64,000 nt of DNA, taken from NCBI GenBank assembly GCA_963920575.1, contig OY986972.1:9870010-9934009 (forward strand), read 5' to 3'. Numbering within the stretch: position 1 is the first letter of the stretch; each line of letters begins with the position of its first letter. The notes beneath the pieces were generated by a model. That model did no database searches, was not told where the DNA came from, and saw only the letters and a program-made list of their open reading frames with translations. This document shows, one piece after another, positions 1 through 11,690 of the stretch. Source of the stretch: Narthecium ossifragum (taxonomy: Eukaryota > Streptophyta > Magnoliopsida > Dioscoreales > Nartheciaceae). The translations under genes were made by a program, and so were the position numbers.

Positions 1-102
1 CGTGTTTGTGATAATGTTTGTTTCGAACAGTTAGGTGGACCCGGGATTGAAAGATCCGGGCTTGGACTTGTGTTCTAGCCCAAGTCTAGCTTTCTGCACC
101 TA

Positions 103-266
103 AATGATCGATCATTCCTCACTAGAAGGATCGATCATTCCTCACTAGAAGGATCGATCATTTAGTGATGATCGATCATTCCTCATTGGAAGGATTGATC
201 ATTTAGTGTCAGGAAGTGAGGCGGTTCGTCATGGGTGACCGATCATCTCTTAAGGAAATGATCGAT
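103..266. repeat. Cluster of TCGA-centred palindromes
   Basis: Five or six sites with the core GATCGATC occur just upstream of the TATA box of this LTR. The best is AATGATCGATCATT at 103-116. Neighbours read AAGGATCGATCATT, GATGATCGATCATT and one with GATTGATC. The dominant arms are AAT/ATT. Confidence 0.8.
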
Positions 267-282
267 CATTCATAAGGCGATT

Positions 283-303
283 CGTCCGTCTATAAAACGG
301 ACG
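283..303 (+). promoter_or_regulatory. LTR TATA box inside an inverted repeat
   Basis: CGTCCGT (283-289) and ACGGACG (297-303) are perfect complements flanking CTATAAA. The TATA box therefore lies in the 7-base loop of a 7-bp stem. This is the likely U3 promoter of the LTR. Similar arrangements occur at 5945-5965, 34718-34739 and 60622-60644. Confidence 0.6.
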
Positions 304-1296
304 CAAACCCCTTCTTAAACCTCTTTTGAAATCCGATGTTCCTGAGCTCAGATCTGGCTGGATTTGGAAGAGATTGAGGGCGATCTTTGGCTTGGCAGCT
401 GGGATTGAAGCTGCTCTAGTCGAGGTAGGGATCTTACCTACTATTAGATGCATAAGGATAGAGCGTAGGCGACCCGTGGTATCGCCTACCCAAGGTCTTG
501 GAAGCTCGAATTTAGCCCTAGGACCGTAGCTGGATAGCGTGGTTCAGGATTGGATGGTTGTGTTCAGTCGATCTTGATGATAGGCTTAGATGACTTGAAC
601 ACATGTTGATTGAGGTTTAGAGGTCATGTCGGCCTCAAGTCGGGCCGTTAACTGGTCTCTTTATCTCTTGGATAAAGGGTGTGCCTACTCAGCGGTGTCG
701 GTTCCCTCCTAGTAGTGTCGGTTTCCTGCTCGTGAGACGGCAGTGTTGGTTTCCTGCCTTACTGAGGATGATCTGTGACCAGTTCGTCTGGAAGACCATG
801 ACTGAGGCCCCTCATAGACACACGGTGGGGTTATGAGACCCCTGTGATACACTCAGGCTTTTCTTGAGGGCGACACTGTTTTGTTCCCTCTTCCTTGTGT
901 GAGTCATAGTGTAGTTTCCCTACTGAACTTAGTTGGTCATTCCTACCCGTACTGCATTTTGCAGGTGCAGCGTGTTAGCTCCGCTTCTGTGTCCCCTACC
1001 GGGCAGGTGCTTGGCGGCACGGCGGCGTCTGGCGGTGTCTGAAGAGTGGTGATCATCAGCTAACCTTTTTGTCATAGTGAGCCTCCTACGGGAGTTTGAA
1101 TGTATAATGAATTCCCCTCTTCGAGGATTTTCGAGACTTGTATCTATTCAGTTGAGGTTTCTGTAATTATATTACTTTAATGAGGGTGCTTGCTGAATTG
1201 CTTTGGGAAACCAGTAGATTAGAGGGAACCAGTAGTTAGTTAGGTTCCGGTTCGCGTTCCTCGGCCAGGTTGGAATTTCGCGGGTCGGGGTGCGAC

Positions 1297-1523
1297 CGTC
1301 GCATCAACCGTCGGATCGACCGTCGCGCTCACTATAGTGATGGTCGATCGTCGCATCAACCGCTAGATTGACCGTCACGCTCACTTTAGTCACGGTCGAC
1401 CACCGCATCATCCGCTAGACCGACCGTCAGCCTCTGTCACGAAAAAGGCTTCTCAGGGTCGATGCGAAGATCGACCGTCGCTTTTCCAAATAAACTTGTA
1501 CAGTTGATGGTCGATCGCCAGAT
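1297..1523 (+). mobile_element. Family K LTR remnant, left part
   Basis: This matches K1 at about 27480-27690: the same TTCTCAGGGTCG block, then GCGAAGATCGACCGTCGC, then the CAGTTGATGGTCGATCGCC end. It is packed with ACCGTCG-type palindrome halves. The first 340 bp or so of the LTR are missing on the left. It was split by element F1; the 5 bp CAGAT (1519-1523) recur at 9480-9484. Confidence 0.75.
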
Positions 1524-2026
1524 TGATAAGTCACTAAATACTCATGATTCAACACCTTAACTTAGCTTTGTTATGCATAGAGTAGTTGTATTTGATAGCT
1601 TGCTAGCTGATTTCAGGTTTAATCATGCTAATGCAGGAAATTCGGCTAAAATGACTAAATAAACTGCTTCGTCGACCGTCAGTAATATATTCGTCAAATA
1701 TTTTAAAAAGGTTAAACTATTCTAAAACTTTGAGATATGGTAGAAGACTCAAAGATCTACAACTTTCATGTTGGATACGTGGCGAGATTCCAGACACATT
1801 AATACCAGTTTTGAAGACTATGAAGATAAACAGATGATTGGAAACTGGTCCGTCGACATCCAGAAGAATATTCTCCAAATATTCCAGATAGGTCAAAATA
1901 TTATAAAATCTTCGGGATCTGATAGAAGACTTCCTAATCTACAATGTTAGTGTTGAACACATTTCCCAATTCTGACTTGATTGGACTCAGTTGCACTCGG
2001 AATAGGCTGCCAAGATTAATTCAGGA
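1524..2026 (+). mobile_element. F1 5' LTR, 3'-truncated
   Basis: It matches the 3' LTR at 8060-8565 almost base for base, including the ATATGGTAGAAGACTC block, and then diverges abruptly after AGGAAAT. The second LTR half, the primer-binding site and any gag are therefore deleted. That single deletion would make the element incapable of its own reverse transcription start. Confidence 0.75.
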
Positions 2027-2317
2027 AATCCTCGCAATCGGCAAGCGTACCGATTGATCGGAGGAGCGTCACTCAGGTACGTTTTCTTCACCTAAACTTG
2101 TACTTTTTGCTGTGGTATTCCACGGTTTTCTCCTCTCCTCCGAAACTTCTGTTTTCTTTTTCTTTTCTTTGGGGCGTGTGGTTGATCATTAAGTTTTCCT
2201 TTAACACCTTTAGATCATGAGATTGAAAACACTCTTAGATCAATCCGCCAAGAACAATTTCATCAAAGAGCTTCACAACTTGATATCCCTGAACTACCTC
2301 TTAATTCTTTCTACACC

Positions 2318-3228
2318 ATGATGCAAGGAAATAATAATAAATCTCATGGTATGATAGCTGATACTTTATCTGATATTTTGTGGGATTATGATTTTGATAG
2401 TGATACTGAGGTTGACGGTGAGGATGATAGATTGCCTATAATTTGGGACGAGTATGATTCTGACGATGATGATTATGATCTTAAACTGCACAATGATAGA
2501 TTGTCTAAAATTCTAGAAGAATATGATTCTGACAATACTGGTAATGATGCTAAACTGCATGATGATAGATTGCCTACAATTTGGGATGAGTATGATTCTG
2601 AGTATGATGATGTTGAATTAAAAAAAATGAAATTTTGTCTAATATTTTGAATGCCTATGCTTCTGACTCTGATGATGATGTTAACCGGGACACAGCACAA
2701 TCGAAAGATGACATCAAACCACACATCTTGCCCGGCCAACATCTCGATCGAGACACTGCGGAGACAAAAACTATTTCTTGGGTGGCTGAGCCCCTTCCAC
2801 CGTTATCTCTTATTCTTGCACCCGACTTAGATCTTGGACAAGTTCGTACTTATTATGTTGACACATACGTTTGCATAAATGTATCAGTATATTCTAAACT
2901 TGAACCACCACCTCCTCCTTTACCTATATTTGTATCATTGTCATTGCCTACACCTATTATGAGATCGAAATCTCCATGTTCACTTCCGGGTTCCAACATT
3001 ATGAGGGACACATACCGTAGACCGGGTTGCAAGATAAAACATGACGATAGGTTGCCATTCATAGAGGGTGGAGTCTCTAGTTCACATGTGGGGAGGAAAG
3101 AACTGATTGGCCTAAATCATCAAATACTGAACTTACTGTTGGGATGGGTTTGGTTTCAAGCATTATATGGAAGAAGTTATTCTAAATGGGGTGATCGATG
3201 TCGTCGGATTGACGGATCCATGCAATAA
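2318..3228 (+). pseudogene. Acidic repeat protein ORF inside F1, one frameshift
   Basis: An open frame runs 2318-2650 and a second from before 2635 to 3228. Joining them needs a one-base slip in the A-run near 2620-2627, after which the repeat pattern continues in the other frame. The product would be about 300 residues. The N-terminal third has at least three copies of a roughly 26-residue Asp/Glu-rich unit built around DDRLP.IWDEYDSD; an HDDRLPF echo appears near the C-terminus (about 3040). A proline-rich stretch (PPPPPLP) lies in the middle. I recognise no known domain. It sits where gag or pol would be expected in F1. It could be an accessory ORF of the element or a captured host gene. 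Confidence 0.4.
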
Positions 3229-4048
3229 TTGCACCTTTTCAGGAAGTATAGCGAAAGACTCAAAATTGCACGCTTGTTGGAAGGCAACCCAAGTTCCCTT
3301 TGATTTTTAGCTTTTCCTTGATTTTTTTAGAACTTTTTCTCTATTTTTTAGATTTTTTCTTGATTTTTAGGAATTTCCTGAAAATTTTTAAATTTTTCTT
3401 AAGACTTTTAGGAATTTTCCCCCATTAGTTTCAATTCCCAAAAAACAAAAAAAAAACAAAAGGGGGGGACTGTTCATCGTCCCCGACCCTCTGCTCGTCT
3501 TTGAGCCGACAAGCCCCCTTCGCCGTCCGACCCCCTCCGGCTTCCCCTAGCCTTCCAAAACACCACCATCACCTCCGCCATCCTTCCTCCTTCCATCCTC
3601 CGTCCTTGTATTCCTTTGATACCCTCTCTTCCGACGCCGGTGAACCTCCCCTGTTTCCTCCGTCGTCGCTGAGAGCCTCCTCTGCCACCTACCATTGCCC
3701 TGAAACCAATCCACAAGCTTCCCCAACCCGCCACGACTCGTTTGCCACCATCAAAATGTTTGCTTACTGCCTGGATGGTCGGAACCCAACTCCGGTTAAC
3801 TCCACATCACCGATCATCGCCGTTTCACCACCTACAGACCTCAATCCTTGAATCAAACACCATAAATAGCTTCCCAGGCCTTCTGTGATGCTTCCTCCAC
3901 CATTCCCTACCTCAATTCGAGCCCGAACCGTCGGATTCCAACTCCGGCCATCTTCCTTCGAGCCGTCCACCGCCGTTCCGCCGCCTGGAGACCACCATTC
4001 ACAGATCAGACCATATACACGGATTCCTTGCGCCACCACGATTCTTCC
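3229..4048 (+). other. F1 internal region: T-rich tract, then GC-rich UTR-like sequence
   Basis: 3290-3420 is T-rich and 3440-3470 is a run of A then G (polypurine, resembling a PPT). From 3475 the base composition switches to C-rich, with open frames of proline/serine-rich low complexity (3501-3851, 3885-4048). I see no protein family. It resembles the C-rich leader sequence of plant genes and may be captured. Its continuation is at 6273 after the nested LTR. Confidence 0.4.
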
Positions 4049-5299
4049 AGTCGCGCCCCGACCCGCGTAGGCCCAACCGGGCCGGGCGACGCGAAGCGGT
4101 ACCTAACCTACTGCGGAAGTTTTGGCGAGGTTTCCCTCTAATCGTAGTGGTTACCCTAGCAATTCATAATCGTCCTGTATTATACAAACATTCACAACCT
4201 CAAAGACTGAAACTGATATAAATACATGTCCTCAAACCAGGGAAATTATACATTTATGACTCCCGTAGGAGACTATCTAGACAAAAGGTAAAGACTGGGA
4301 TCGCCGCTCCTCAAGCACCACGCCACCACGTCACCAAACACCCGCCCGGTAGGGGCGACCGAAGAAGAGCTAGCGCCAGCACCTGCAAAACGCAGCCCGG
4401 GTAGGAGTGAGCACTAAGCTCAGCAGGGACACTACACTACGACACTCACAAGGGAGGATAAACAACAGTGTCGCCCCCAAGCCTATCCTAGGTGTATACA
4501 AGGGTCCCATAACCCTACCGGAAATCCGTGAACGCATGCCCAAAACACTGCATACTCTCAACAGGACACAGAACACTGTTTGGCGGGCCAGGACACCGCT
4601 GGGCAGGCACTCCTCCTCCCAAGAGTTTAAGGACACCGGACTCCGGCTACACTTCGGATACGACTTTGGGACGACACGACCTATATAATCATCAAACAAC
4701 ATGTATTCAGGTCAATCTAACCCTATCATCGAAAACGACTGAATACTACAGATCGAATCCTGGACCAAGCTACCCGCGACGGTCCTAGAGCTAGATCCGG
4801 GCTACCCGAAAGCCCCGGATCGGCAACGCCCTACACAGATGCAACTAATGCACAACACAATGTATGCGATAGACATGCACAAGATAATACATGTAAGCAT
4901 GCAACAGTATGTGATGATATAAATAACAAGGTCTAGGCACGGCACCCTGCCGCCCCGGGGTGGTGAACAGGTATATAAGGTCTAAGGAGCTGCTGCAGTG
5001 GTACCACCACCAACTGCCAGCAGTCCACCACAACACCTGCACCGGAAAGCAGCCCCGCAAACAATAGCTTACAGATATAACAGATAAAGCCCTCGGCGCA
5101 CGCCGGTATGCAAGGCTAAGGAAAGCTGTAGGGCTACCCGCCCGTTTATTCTAAACATTCTGGAAGTCATCACTCCCCCGGTTCACCATTGCCCTATTAT
5201 AGGGCTAATATGCTTAAACATATGTACAAGGTATAAACCGGTAAAGAAAACCGACATACCAAGCCCCGCGGGCAAAAGTCATGAAAAATCCTCCCTGCT

Positions 5300-5620
5300 G
5301 CTAAAGGATCGATCTTTTCCCAAGAAAATATCGATCTTTTAAGCAACAGAGAGCTTCCCTCACTGTCGAGCTAAAGAGATCGATCCTTCCTCCCAGGAAG
5401 ATCGATCTTTCTCGAGACAGAGGGTACCCTTCTTGTCACGCCAAGAAAGATCGATCCTTCCTCCCAGGAAGATCGATCTTCCTCGCGACACAGGGTATCC
5501 ATGCTATCCAAGACCCAGGATCGATCTTCTCCAAGCAGAGGATCGATCCTTCATCGGGCGCAACATGACTAACCCAGAGGGATCGATCCTTCCTATAGAA
5601 GGATCAATCCGGATGGGTTC
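5300..5620. repeat. Palindrome cluster, downstream block of LTR 4049-6272
   Basis: About nine sites with GATCGATC or ATCGATCTT occur, with arms AGG/CCT or AAG/CTT, for example AGGATCGATCCT-type sites near 5540-5600. A second cluster of the same arm type lies at 5975-6070, on the upstream (5') side of the TATA box of this minus-strand LTR. Confidence 0.8.
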
Positions 5621-5944
5621 TCCGGCGTACTTCCGGCGAGGAATACCGCCGGAAGGTACATCCAAACTTAACGAAACTCTGGGATATGATAGATCAAGAT
5701 CCTACGAGTCCAAAACCGGTGAAAACTCAGCAAACAAACATGTATATAGAGAGATCTAAGCATAAGAACTTAAACAAACCGGAAAAACTAAAAACCCGGA
5801 AAAGATTGTAGGTAGGATCCTTACCTAAGCTAGAGCAGCTTAAATCCAAGCAGCTAGGTCTTGGATCGTCCTCAAATGCCTTAAAAAATCGAAAGATCTG
5901 AGTTCAGATCTCCGGATTTCAAAAGGATTCAAGGAAGAAAGTCT

Positions 5945-5965
5945 CGTCTGCTTTATAGGCAAACG
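5945..5965 (-). promoter_or_regulatory. LTR TATA box inside an imperfect inverted repeat
   Basis: CGTCTGC (5945-5951) and GCAAACG (5959-5965) pair at six of seven positions around TTTATAG. On the minus strand this is CTATAAA in a loop, the same arrangement as 283-303. It lies between the two palindrome clusters of this LTR. Confidence 0.5.
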
Positions 5966-6272
5966 AACCGACCTATGAAGGAAAGATCGATCCTTCATGA
6001 CGATCGCACCTTGACTTTCTGGCACAAGAAGATTGATCTCTTAGCTAGAGAAGATCGATCCTTTTTGTGCTGAAAGCTAAGCTTAGGCAAGAACTCAAGC
6101 CCAAGTCCGGATCTTTCGATCCCGGGTCCCACTAACCGTTCTAACCAAACATTACTACAAACACGGTCAGTGTGTGCACACGCGGGTGTGAAACAAGCAG
6201 ACAAGGCGCGATTTACCAAATTGCCCTTGCGGTCCACGACGAGCCACATGAGTAGAGGGATGGGTCCTCACA

Positions 6273-8059
6273 CTTCCCGTGCTAATCCCATCCTCCGGCG
6301 ATGATGTTTCGCCGTAGTTTTACCGTCGGCGTGCTCAAGGCCATTCGTTGTTTCCCGATCAATATCCAGCTGCTACACACCTCTGATTTCTGATCTGAAA
6401 GTCAATATCATTTATCTGACCAAAGCTGAGCTTGATCTGACCCTCTAGACATCCTTGAGTGCCCTCGAATGCTTTTTCTTCGCTATTTCTGCCATTTTTT
6501 TTATTCTGATTTCACCGCGGACGGCTGCCGTGGGCCTGAAGATCTCTTATGCGGATGGTTTCTGCTGGGTGCTCTGCTTGGATTTATGTTCATTCTTTCT
6601 TTGTTTGAGATGTCTAGTGGATGTCTGATGTACTATCTCCTTTACTGTTATCTGTACAAATTTTTCTTTTTATGGGATGAATGCTTGTACAGGTTCGATA
6701 TATCAGGAAATTACAAAGGAGACTGCCAAACTTTTCTTGAATTTTACTACTTTTTTTTTCGACTTTTAATTGTAATATTTGATATTCGTGGGAAGGGTAT
6801 ATTTTTATGTGGCAGAATGTGCTTGGAAGGAAGAACTTTCATTGAAATCATGGTGTTTTATATATTTTCTCGAGAGAGCATGGAATTTTGGAGCTTAAAT
6901 ACGGTTATCTCTACCCTATTATTCTTTACTTTATTTTGACTTAGTATAATTGGGGACAATTACATCTAAGTTGGAGGGTAAAATTCTAGGAATTCATGCT
7001 TTATTTTTTATGATAACCGTGAGTATACATCCCCTGAAATATGCCTTAAGAATGAAGTTATGGTATTTATTGATAAATATGCGTATTTTAGAAATTTATC
7101 TTCTGAATTTTCCAGAGACTTGTATGCCATATAGCATTTAGTCAAAATTTTCTACGCATGACACTATTTCTAGCAAATTAACACTTTTACCATGACTTAA
7201 GGATGACTTAGCATATCCTAAAAGCACTGGAGCACATTCGCATGCTTAGAACATCAAGCTATGATGGATTTACAGTTCTATGTCATGTCACAGAAGATAC
7301 ACGAACACATGCAATGTTCTGAGTATGCAAGGCACATAAAGTTATATCTAAAAAAAAAAGATTTTAACTTAGTAACCGGGCAATATGCCTAGTCAGCGTG
7401 CTGTTCGCGTAAAAAGGTTGGATTTCCTGAAAAGAAAAAAAATGACCAAAGAAGGGGATTTTCAGCTTAGTAACCGGGCAGGGTGCCTAACCAGCGTGTT
7501 GTTCACGTAAAACGGCTGAATTCCTTGATGTCATATAAAAAAAATTAGAATAAAAACATGAATTGTTATGTGAAGTGGAAAATAAGTGCTTACTTAGGAT
7601 TGTGGTCTTGAATAGTTGAAGTGTTTGGATATAATCAAAGGCTTTGAGACATGTGGAACCAAAATCACACACATGAGTGTTAGAGTTGTTTCTAATCATG
7701 GTTAAGTATGTTGAAGTGTTGGAAAGGTGTTATGACATGCTTTAATTTTCTATCTTTTATATGTCTATGAATTGAAGGATATATTCAAGGGTATTATTTC
7801 TACTTTATGCATTGGAATCAATGAGTATTGTAATGGATTTCTAATTACATATGTAAGGCGTGTATAGATGTTTGTGGGTATCATCACTGGAAACCCTCAG
7901 AAGACTATAACTCCTCCACTGAGGTAACTCAGGGGTTTAAAGGCTTGTTACACATGCTAAGTGCAATCGTGAGATCTACAAAAAATGGCTAGTTAGAATT
8001 ATTGCTTTTTTTTTATATTTTCTTTGCTCGAGGACTAGCAAAGTGTAAGTTGGGGGGTG
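6273..8059 (+). other. F1 internal region, 3' part
   Basis: 6273-6560 continues the C-rich block. The rest is AT-rich and shows no conserved coding signal; open frames at 6469-6939 and 6950-7141 are low-complexity by-products of T-rich sequence. A segment containing CTTAGTAACCGGGCA occurs twice 98 bp apart (about 7366 and 7464), both followed by GCGTGYTGTTC. The region ends in the conserved CTCGAGGACTAGCAAAG junction and G-run (8027-8057) that serves as polypurine tract for the 3' LTR. Confidence 0.5.
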
Positions 8060-9479
8060 TGATAATTCACTAAATGTTCATGATTCAACCCCTTAACTTA
8101 GCTTTGTTATGCCTAAAGTAGTTGTATTTGATAGCTTGTTAGCTGATTTCAGGTTTAATCATGCTAATGCAGGAAATTCGGCTAAAACGACTAAATAAAC
8201 TGCTTCATCGACCATTAGTAATATATTCACCAAATATTATATAAAGGTCCAAATATTCGGAAACTTTGAGATATGGTAGAAGACTCAGAGATCTACAACT
8301 TTCATGTTGGACACTTGGTGAGATTCCAGACAGAGTAATACCAGTTTTGAAGACTATGAAGATAAACAGATGCTGGGAAACTGGTCCATCGATGTCCAGA
8401 AGAATATTCTCCAAATATTCCAGATAAGTCAGAATATTATAAAATCTTCGGGATCGGATAGAAGACTTCCTAATCTACAATGTTCATGTTGAACACGTTT
8501 CCCAATTCCTGCTTGATGGGATTCAGTTTCGCTCGGAATAGGCTGCTAAGATTAATTTAGGAAATCTGAGTTGCACTAGAGGTCCAACTTAACCCAAAAC
8601 CCTAATTCCGGGAGTTAGCTTATAAAAAGAGCTTTTGCTGGCCAAAAATTGGAGCCCCCCCACAGAGAGAGAACAGAAGATTAAGGCTTCTAAAGACGGT
8701 GGAGATGCGGCATGGATCCTTGGAGTTCTTCATCGAATCTATGGCTTCTATCTCTAAGATGAGTAGCTAAATCTTGTACTAGGGATCTCATGAAACTCTA
8801 ATGTAGCCTTATTGTATTTTTTCTAGTTGAATCTTGTAATATTTTCTATGATATGATCCTTTGAATTCAGTTTTAATGACAATAGAGTTGAAGGATTTTG
8901 GTTGTCCTTTGACGTATTTTCAGTCTTACACGATGGCGGTGCTTGAGTGTAAAGATTCTTAGGATGATTTTAATGTCGCTTTTGTGTGTGCCTTTGAGAT
9001 AGTCTATGCTAAGCAAAGATAGATTGTACTCAGGTTAAGTTCGAAGACAGTCTACGTTAAGCGAAGATAGACTATGTCGTAGGATAACATGAGCGTTCTT
9101 TTAGGGATTCATGCGAGCTTAAGAAGCCGTGATTCCATATGTCTAGATTAGAGAACAAGAGGATACTAGAGAATACATGAGGTGAAATTAGAGCGGATTG
9201 AGTAATCCCTAGGTCTTTCTCATATTGATTCATCCTTATCCTTTAATTGCTTTCTTAGTTAGAATTAATTCCATAGTTAATCAAAATCCTTCTCTTTCGC
9301 CTTAGGATAGAAAGTTTGAGATTGATTTAAGTTCTTTTTTGTTGGCAATATTTCCCTGTGGTTCGATCCCGTATTTCATCACTATTCTACCCTATAGTTT
9401 AGTATTTTGAATAAGGGTTTATAAATTTTATTCTTGATTGAGTTTGCAACGTTTTTAACGACGCGTTTGTAAGCGATCA
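8060..9479 (+). mobile_element. F1 3' LTR
   Basis: TGATAATTCACTAA to GCGATCA, 1420 bp, followed by the duplicated CAGAT. It resembles F2 (12313-13887) and F3 (from 60167) in the same order of blocks: TTGATAG..., ATATGGTAGAAGACT, CTTATAAAAAG (TATA-like, near 8620), GATGAGTAGCTAA, then a GTTCGATCCCG/TTTCATCACTA end. Confidence 0.85.
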
Positions 9480-10346
9480 CAGATCGACTGCGAGCGTATA
9501 ACGGGTGTAAACCGGATCTAACATGAGTTGAAGGCTTTTGGAGGCTATAAATAGGATACTTAGGGTTATCAAACGGGACGTTTTTTGAAGTGCTTTTTGG
9601 GAGGCTTTTCTGGAGGAAGAAGGAGACCAATCCACCATCTATGGATGAGTAATCTTTAGGCATGGCTGATGGATGACTGAGCAAAGACGAGGGTTTTTCT
9701 TCTTCATCATTGGTTCTTGTTTTAATCTTTAATGTTTAAACTCTATATATGTATTGGATCTTCATAGATGGTTATGTGGTTGAACATTATTATAAATCCA
9801 GTCATGTTTCTTTTATGATATTGTGATCCCATAGCAATCTCTTCATTCTCCTACCTAGTCTCGTGAAACCTTTGCTATGCATTGTCCGTAGTGACAGCTG
9901 AACTTTTGTTGCACGTTGCATGTAGTGACAGCCGGTATCGTGTATTCTTAGGTGCTAGTAGGATGGAGTTAGGGCTACAATGAGAAGAACCAATCATAAA
10001 AAGAGACATTTATATTCTATCATATTTATAATTCGATATCTTCCAGTCGAGGTGATTGAGATGTGAATACCTCGACTGAGTTTTGCATGAACCATTGGTA
10101 AGAGAAGAACCCAAGTCCGAGTGAAGGATTCCAGAAGCCTAGCCTCATCCAAATCATTATTTCTTTTGTTAACTTTATTTTATCATTAAATCTTCGATCT
10201 AACTTTCTTAATTCTTATGCTCTTGATTGTTTTCGATACATTGTTATCTGTGTTCTGGATCCTTTCTGCTGTTTCCCTGTGGGATCAACCTCTCTTATGC
10301 TGTATTGCATCGCGACCGCTGTGCGAGACACGTTTGAGTGACATCA
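9480..10346 (+). mobile_element. Family K LTR remnant, right part
   Basis: It resumes the K LTR after F1: GAGCGTATAACGGGTG, GGCTATAAATAGGATACTTAGGG (TATA box near 9550) and GGAGGCTTTTCTGGAGGA all match K1 (27697-27790) and K2 (47800-47905). The right end is set near ACATCA at 10341-10346 by analogy with the ATCA-type end of K2; this boundary is approximate. Confidence 0.6.
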
Positions 10347-10695
10347 GGCAACGTCCCTGGGGGCGGATCCCGGTGTTGGATCTCGTTGTCGCGGCCAAGG
10401 GAGGGACGACACCGGGCATTGGATCTCGCCGAAAGGACGCCAGAGAAGGTGCGGCCGGGTCATGGTGCTTGGCGTGGCGAACGGCGATTGCGGCGGGGTC
10501 ACGGTGCTTGGGGTCATGTTGTATGCTTGGTAGAGAGAGTAAGAGGAGAGAAAAAAACCGGGAAAAATAGGAAAAATTGGAAAAAAGGGTGAAAAATAAT
10601 AGAAAATATGGAGAAAATTATAGAAGAAAAGTGGAGGTGATTGAAGAGACTCTTGATGGAGAATCTCAGCCAATTAAGTTGTAATTTGAAGAGTT
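10347..10695. other. Host-level GC-rich block, left
   Basis: GC-rich to about 10530, then purine-rich. Short open frames exist on both strands (for example 10217-10570) but show no recognisable family and no codon bias I trust. Together with 11691-12312, 13888-13952 and 52538-52740 it appears to be the sequence into which the large elements inserted. Confidence 0.35.
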
Positions 10696-11690
10696 AAAAC
10701 GATGAAAATGCAGCAAAGATAAAAATGCATTTAAAAAGATGAAAATGCATTGAAAAAGATAAAAATGCATTTAGAAAGATGATCATTAATTTAAAAAGAT
10801 CTAAATGCATTTAAAAGATGAAAATGGAGTTTAAAAGATAAAAATAAAGTTAAAAAGCTGAAAATAGAGTTAAAAAAATGAAAATAGATTTAAAAAGATG
10901 AAAATACAGGAAAGATGAAAATGCATTTTCATCTTTCTGATCATTTTCATCTTTCTATTATATTTTCATCTTGATCAATTTTCATATTTGTTGATCTATT
11001 TTCATCTTTTTGATCTATTTTCATCTTTGTTGATCTATTTTCACCTTTCTGATAAAAATACATTTCAAAAGATGAAATTAAATTTTAAAAAATGAAAATA
11101 CATTAAAAAGATGAAACTGCATTTAAAAATATGAAAATGGAGTTAAAAAGATAAAAATAAAGTTTAAAAGGAAAAAATGAAGTTGAAAAGATGAATATTC
11201 AGGAATCTAAAAAATGAATTGAAAAAGAAAAAAATGAATTTAAAAGGATGAAAACACATTGAAAAAAGATTAAAACGCTAATTTAAAATGATGAAAATGA
11301 ATTTAAAAATATGAAAATGAATTGAAAAAGATGAAAATGAATTTTAAAAGAAGAAAATTAATTTAGAAAGATGAAGATGAATTTAAAAAGATAAAAATAC
11401 AGGATAGATGAAAATCAATTTAAAAATATGAAGATGCTTGTAAAGATGAAAATGAATTTGAAAAGATGAAGATGAAAATGCAGGAAAGATAAAAATGCAT
11501 TTTCATCTCTCTGATCATTTTCATCTTTCTGATATATTTTCATCTTTGTCGATCTATTTTCATCTTTCTCATCTATTTTCTTCTTTATGATCTATTTTTA
11601 TCTTTCCAATCTATTTTCATTTTTCTGTTCATTTTCATCTGTCTGATCTATTTTCATCTTTCTGATCTATTTTCATCTTTGTTGATCTGA
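10696..11690. repeat. AT-rich minisatellite in two inverted blocks
   Basis: Degenerate units of about 18-22 bp. On the plus strand the consensus is roughly AAAAAGATGAAAATGCATTT for 10696-10920 and again 11055-11500. The complementary form TTTTCATCTTTCTGATCTA fills 10920-11050 and 11500-11690. The array is therefore purine block, pyrimidine block, purine block, pyrimidine block, and could fold back on itself. Confidence 0.8.

Larger units (their letters stand above)
1..1296 (+). mobile_element. LTR of family A, partial (cut by window start)
   Basis: The end reads GGGTCGGGGTGCGAC, the 3' terminus shared by all family A LTRs here (usual ending GCGACA; the last A is lost). The start matches family A about 130 bp inside the LTR (the GTGGACCCGGGAT block also seen at 18151). 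Compared with the 2.4-kb copy at 18014-20455 it lacks the segment between the first TACCTACT block and the AGATGCATAAGG block, so it is internally deleted. It lies in family K sequence that resumes at 1297. No coding capacity. Confidence 0.8.
4049..6272 (-). mobile_element. Solo LTR, family A, inverted
   Basis: Read on the minus strand it begins TGTGAGGACCCATC (6272 leftwards) and ends in the family A terminus GGGTCGGGGCGCGACT at 4049; the last base should be A. Flanks are perfect duplications CTTCC (4044-4048 and 6273-6277). At 2224 bp it is close to full LTR length. No internal region is present, so it is a solo LTR left by LTR-LTR recombination. Confidence 0.9.
1524..9479 (+). mobile_element. 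Element F1: Tat/Athila-type LTR element lacking gag-pol
   Basis: It starts TGATAAGTCACTAA and ends GCGATCA, flanked by perfect 5-bp duplications CAGAT (1519-1523 and 9480-9484). The two ends are near-identical over the first 500 bp, so both LTRs belong to one insertion. Directly before the 3' LTR is CTCGAGGACTAGCAAAGTGTAAG followed by a G-run, the usual junction of Tat/Athila/Ogre-type elements. No protease, RT, RNase H or integrase is recognisable. About 5.7 kb remains after removing the nested LTR at 4049-6272, so it resembles a large non-autonomous derivative. Confidence 0.8.

Noticed and set aside
6469..6939. 156-codon open frame on the plus strand inside F1
   Set aside because: Phe/Leu/Cys-rich product from T-rich DNA, no domain, and inside a non-coding part of a retroelement.
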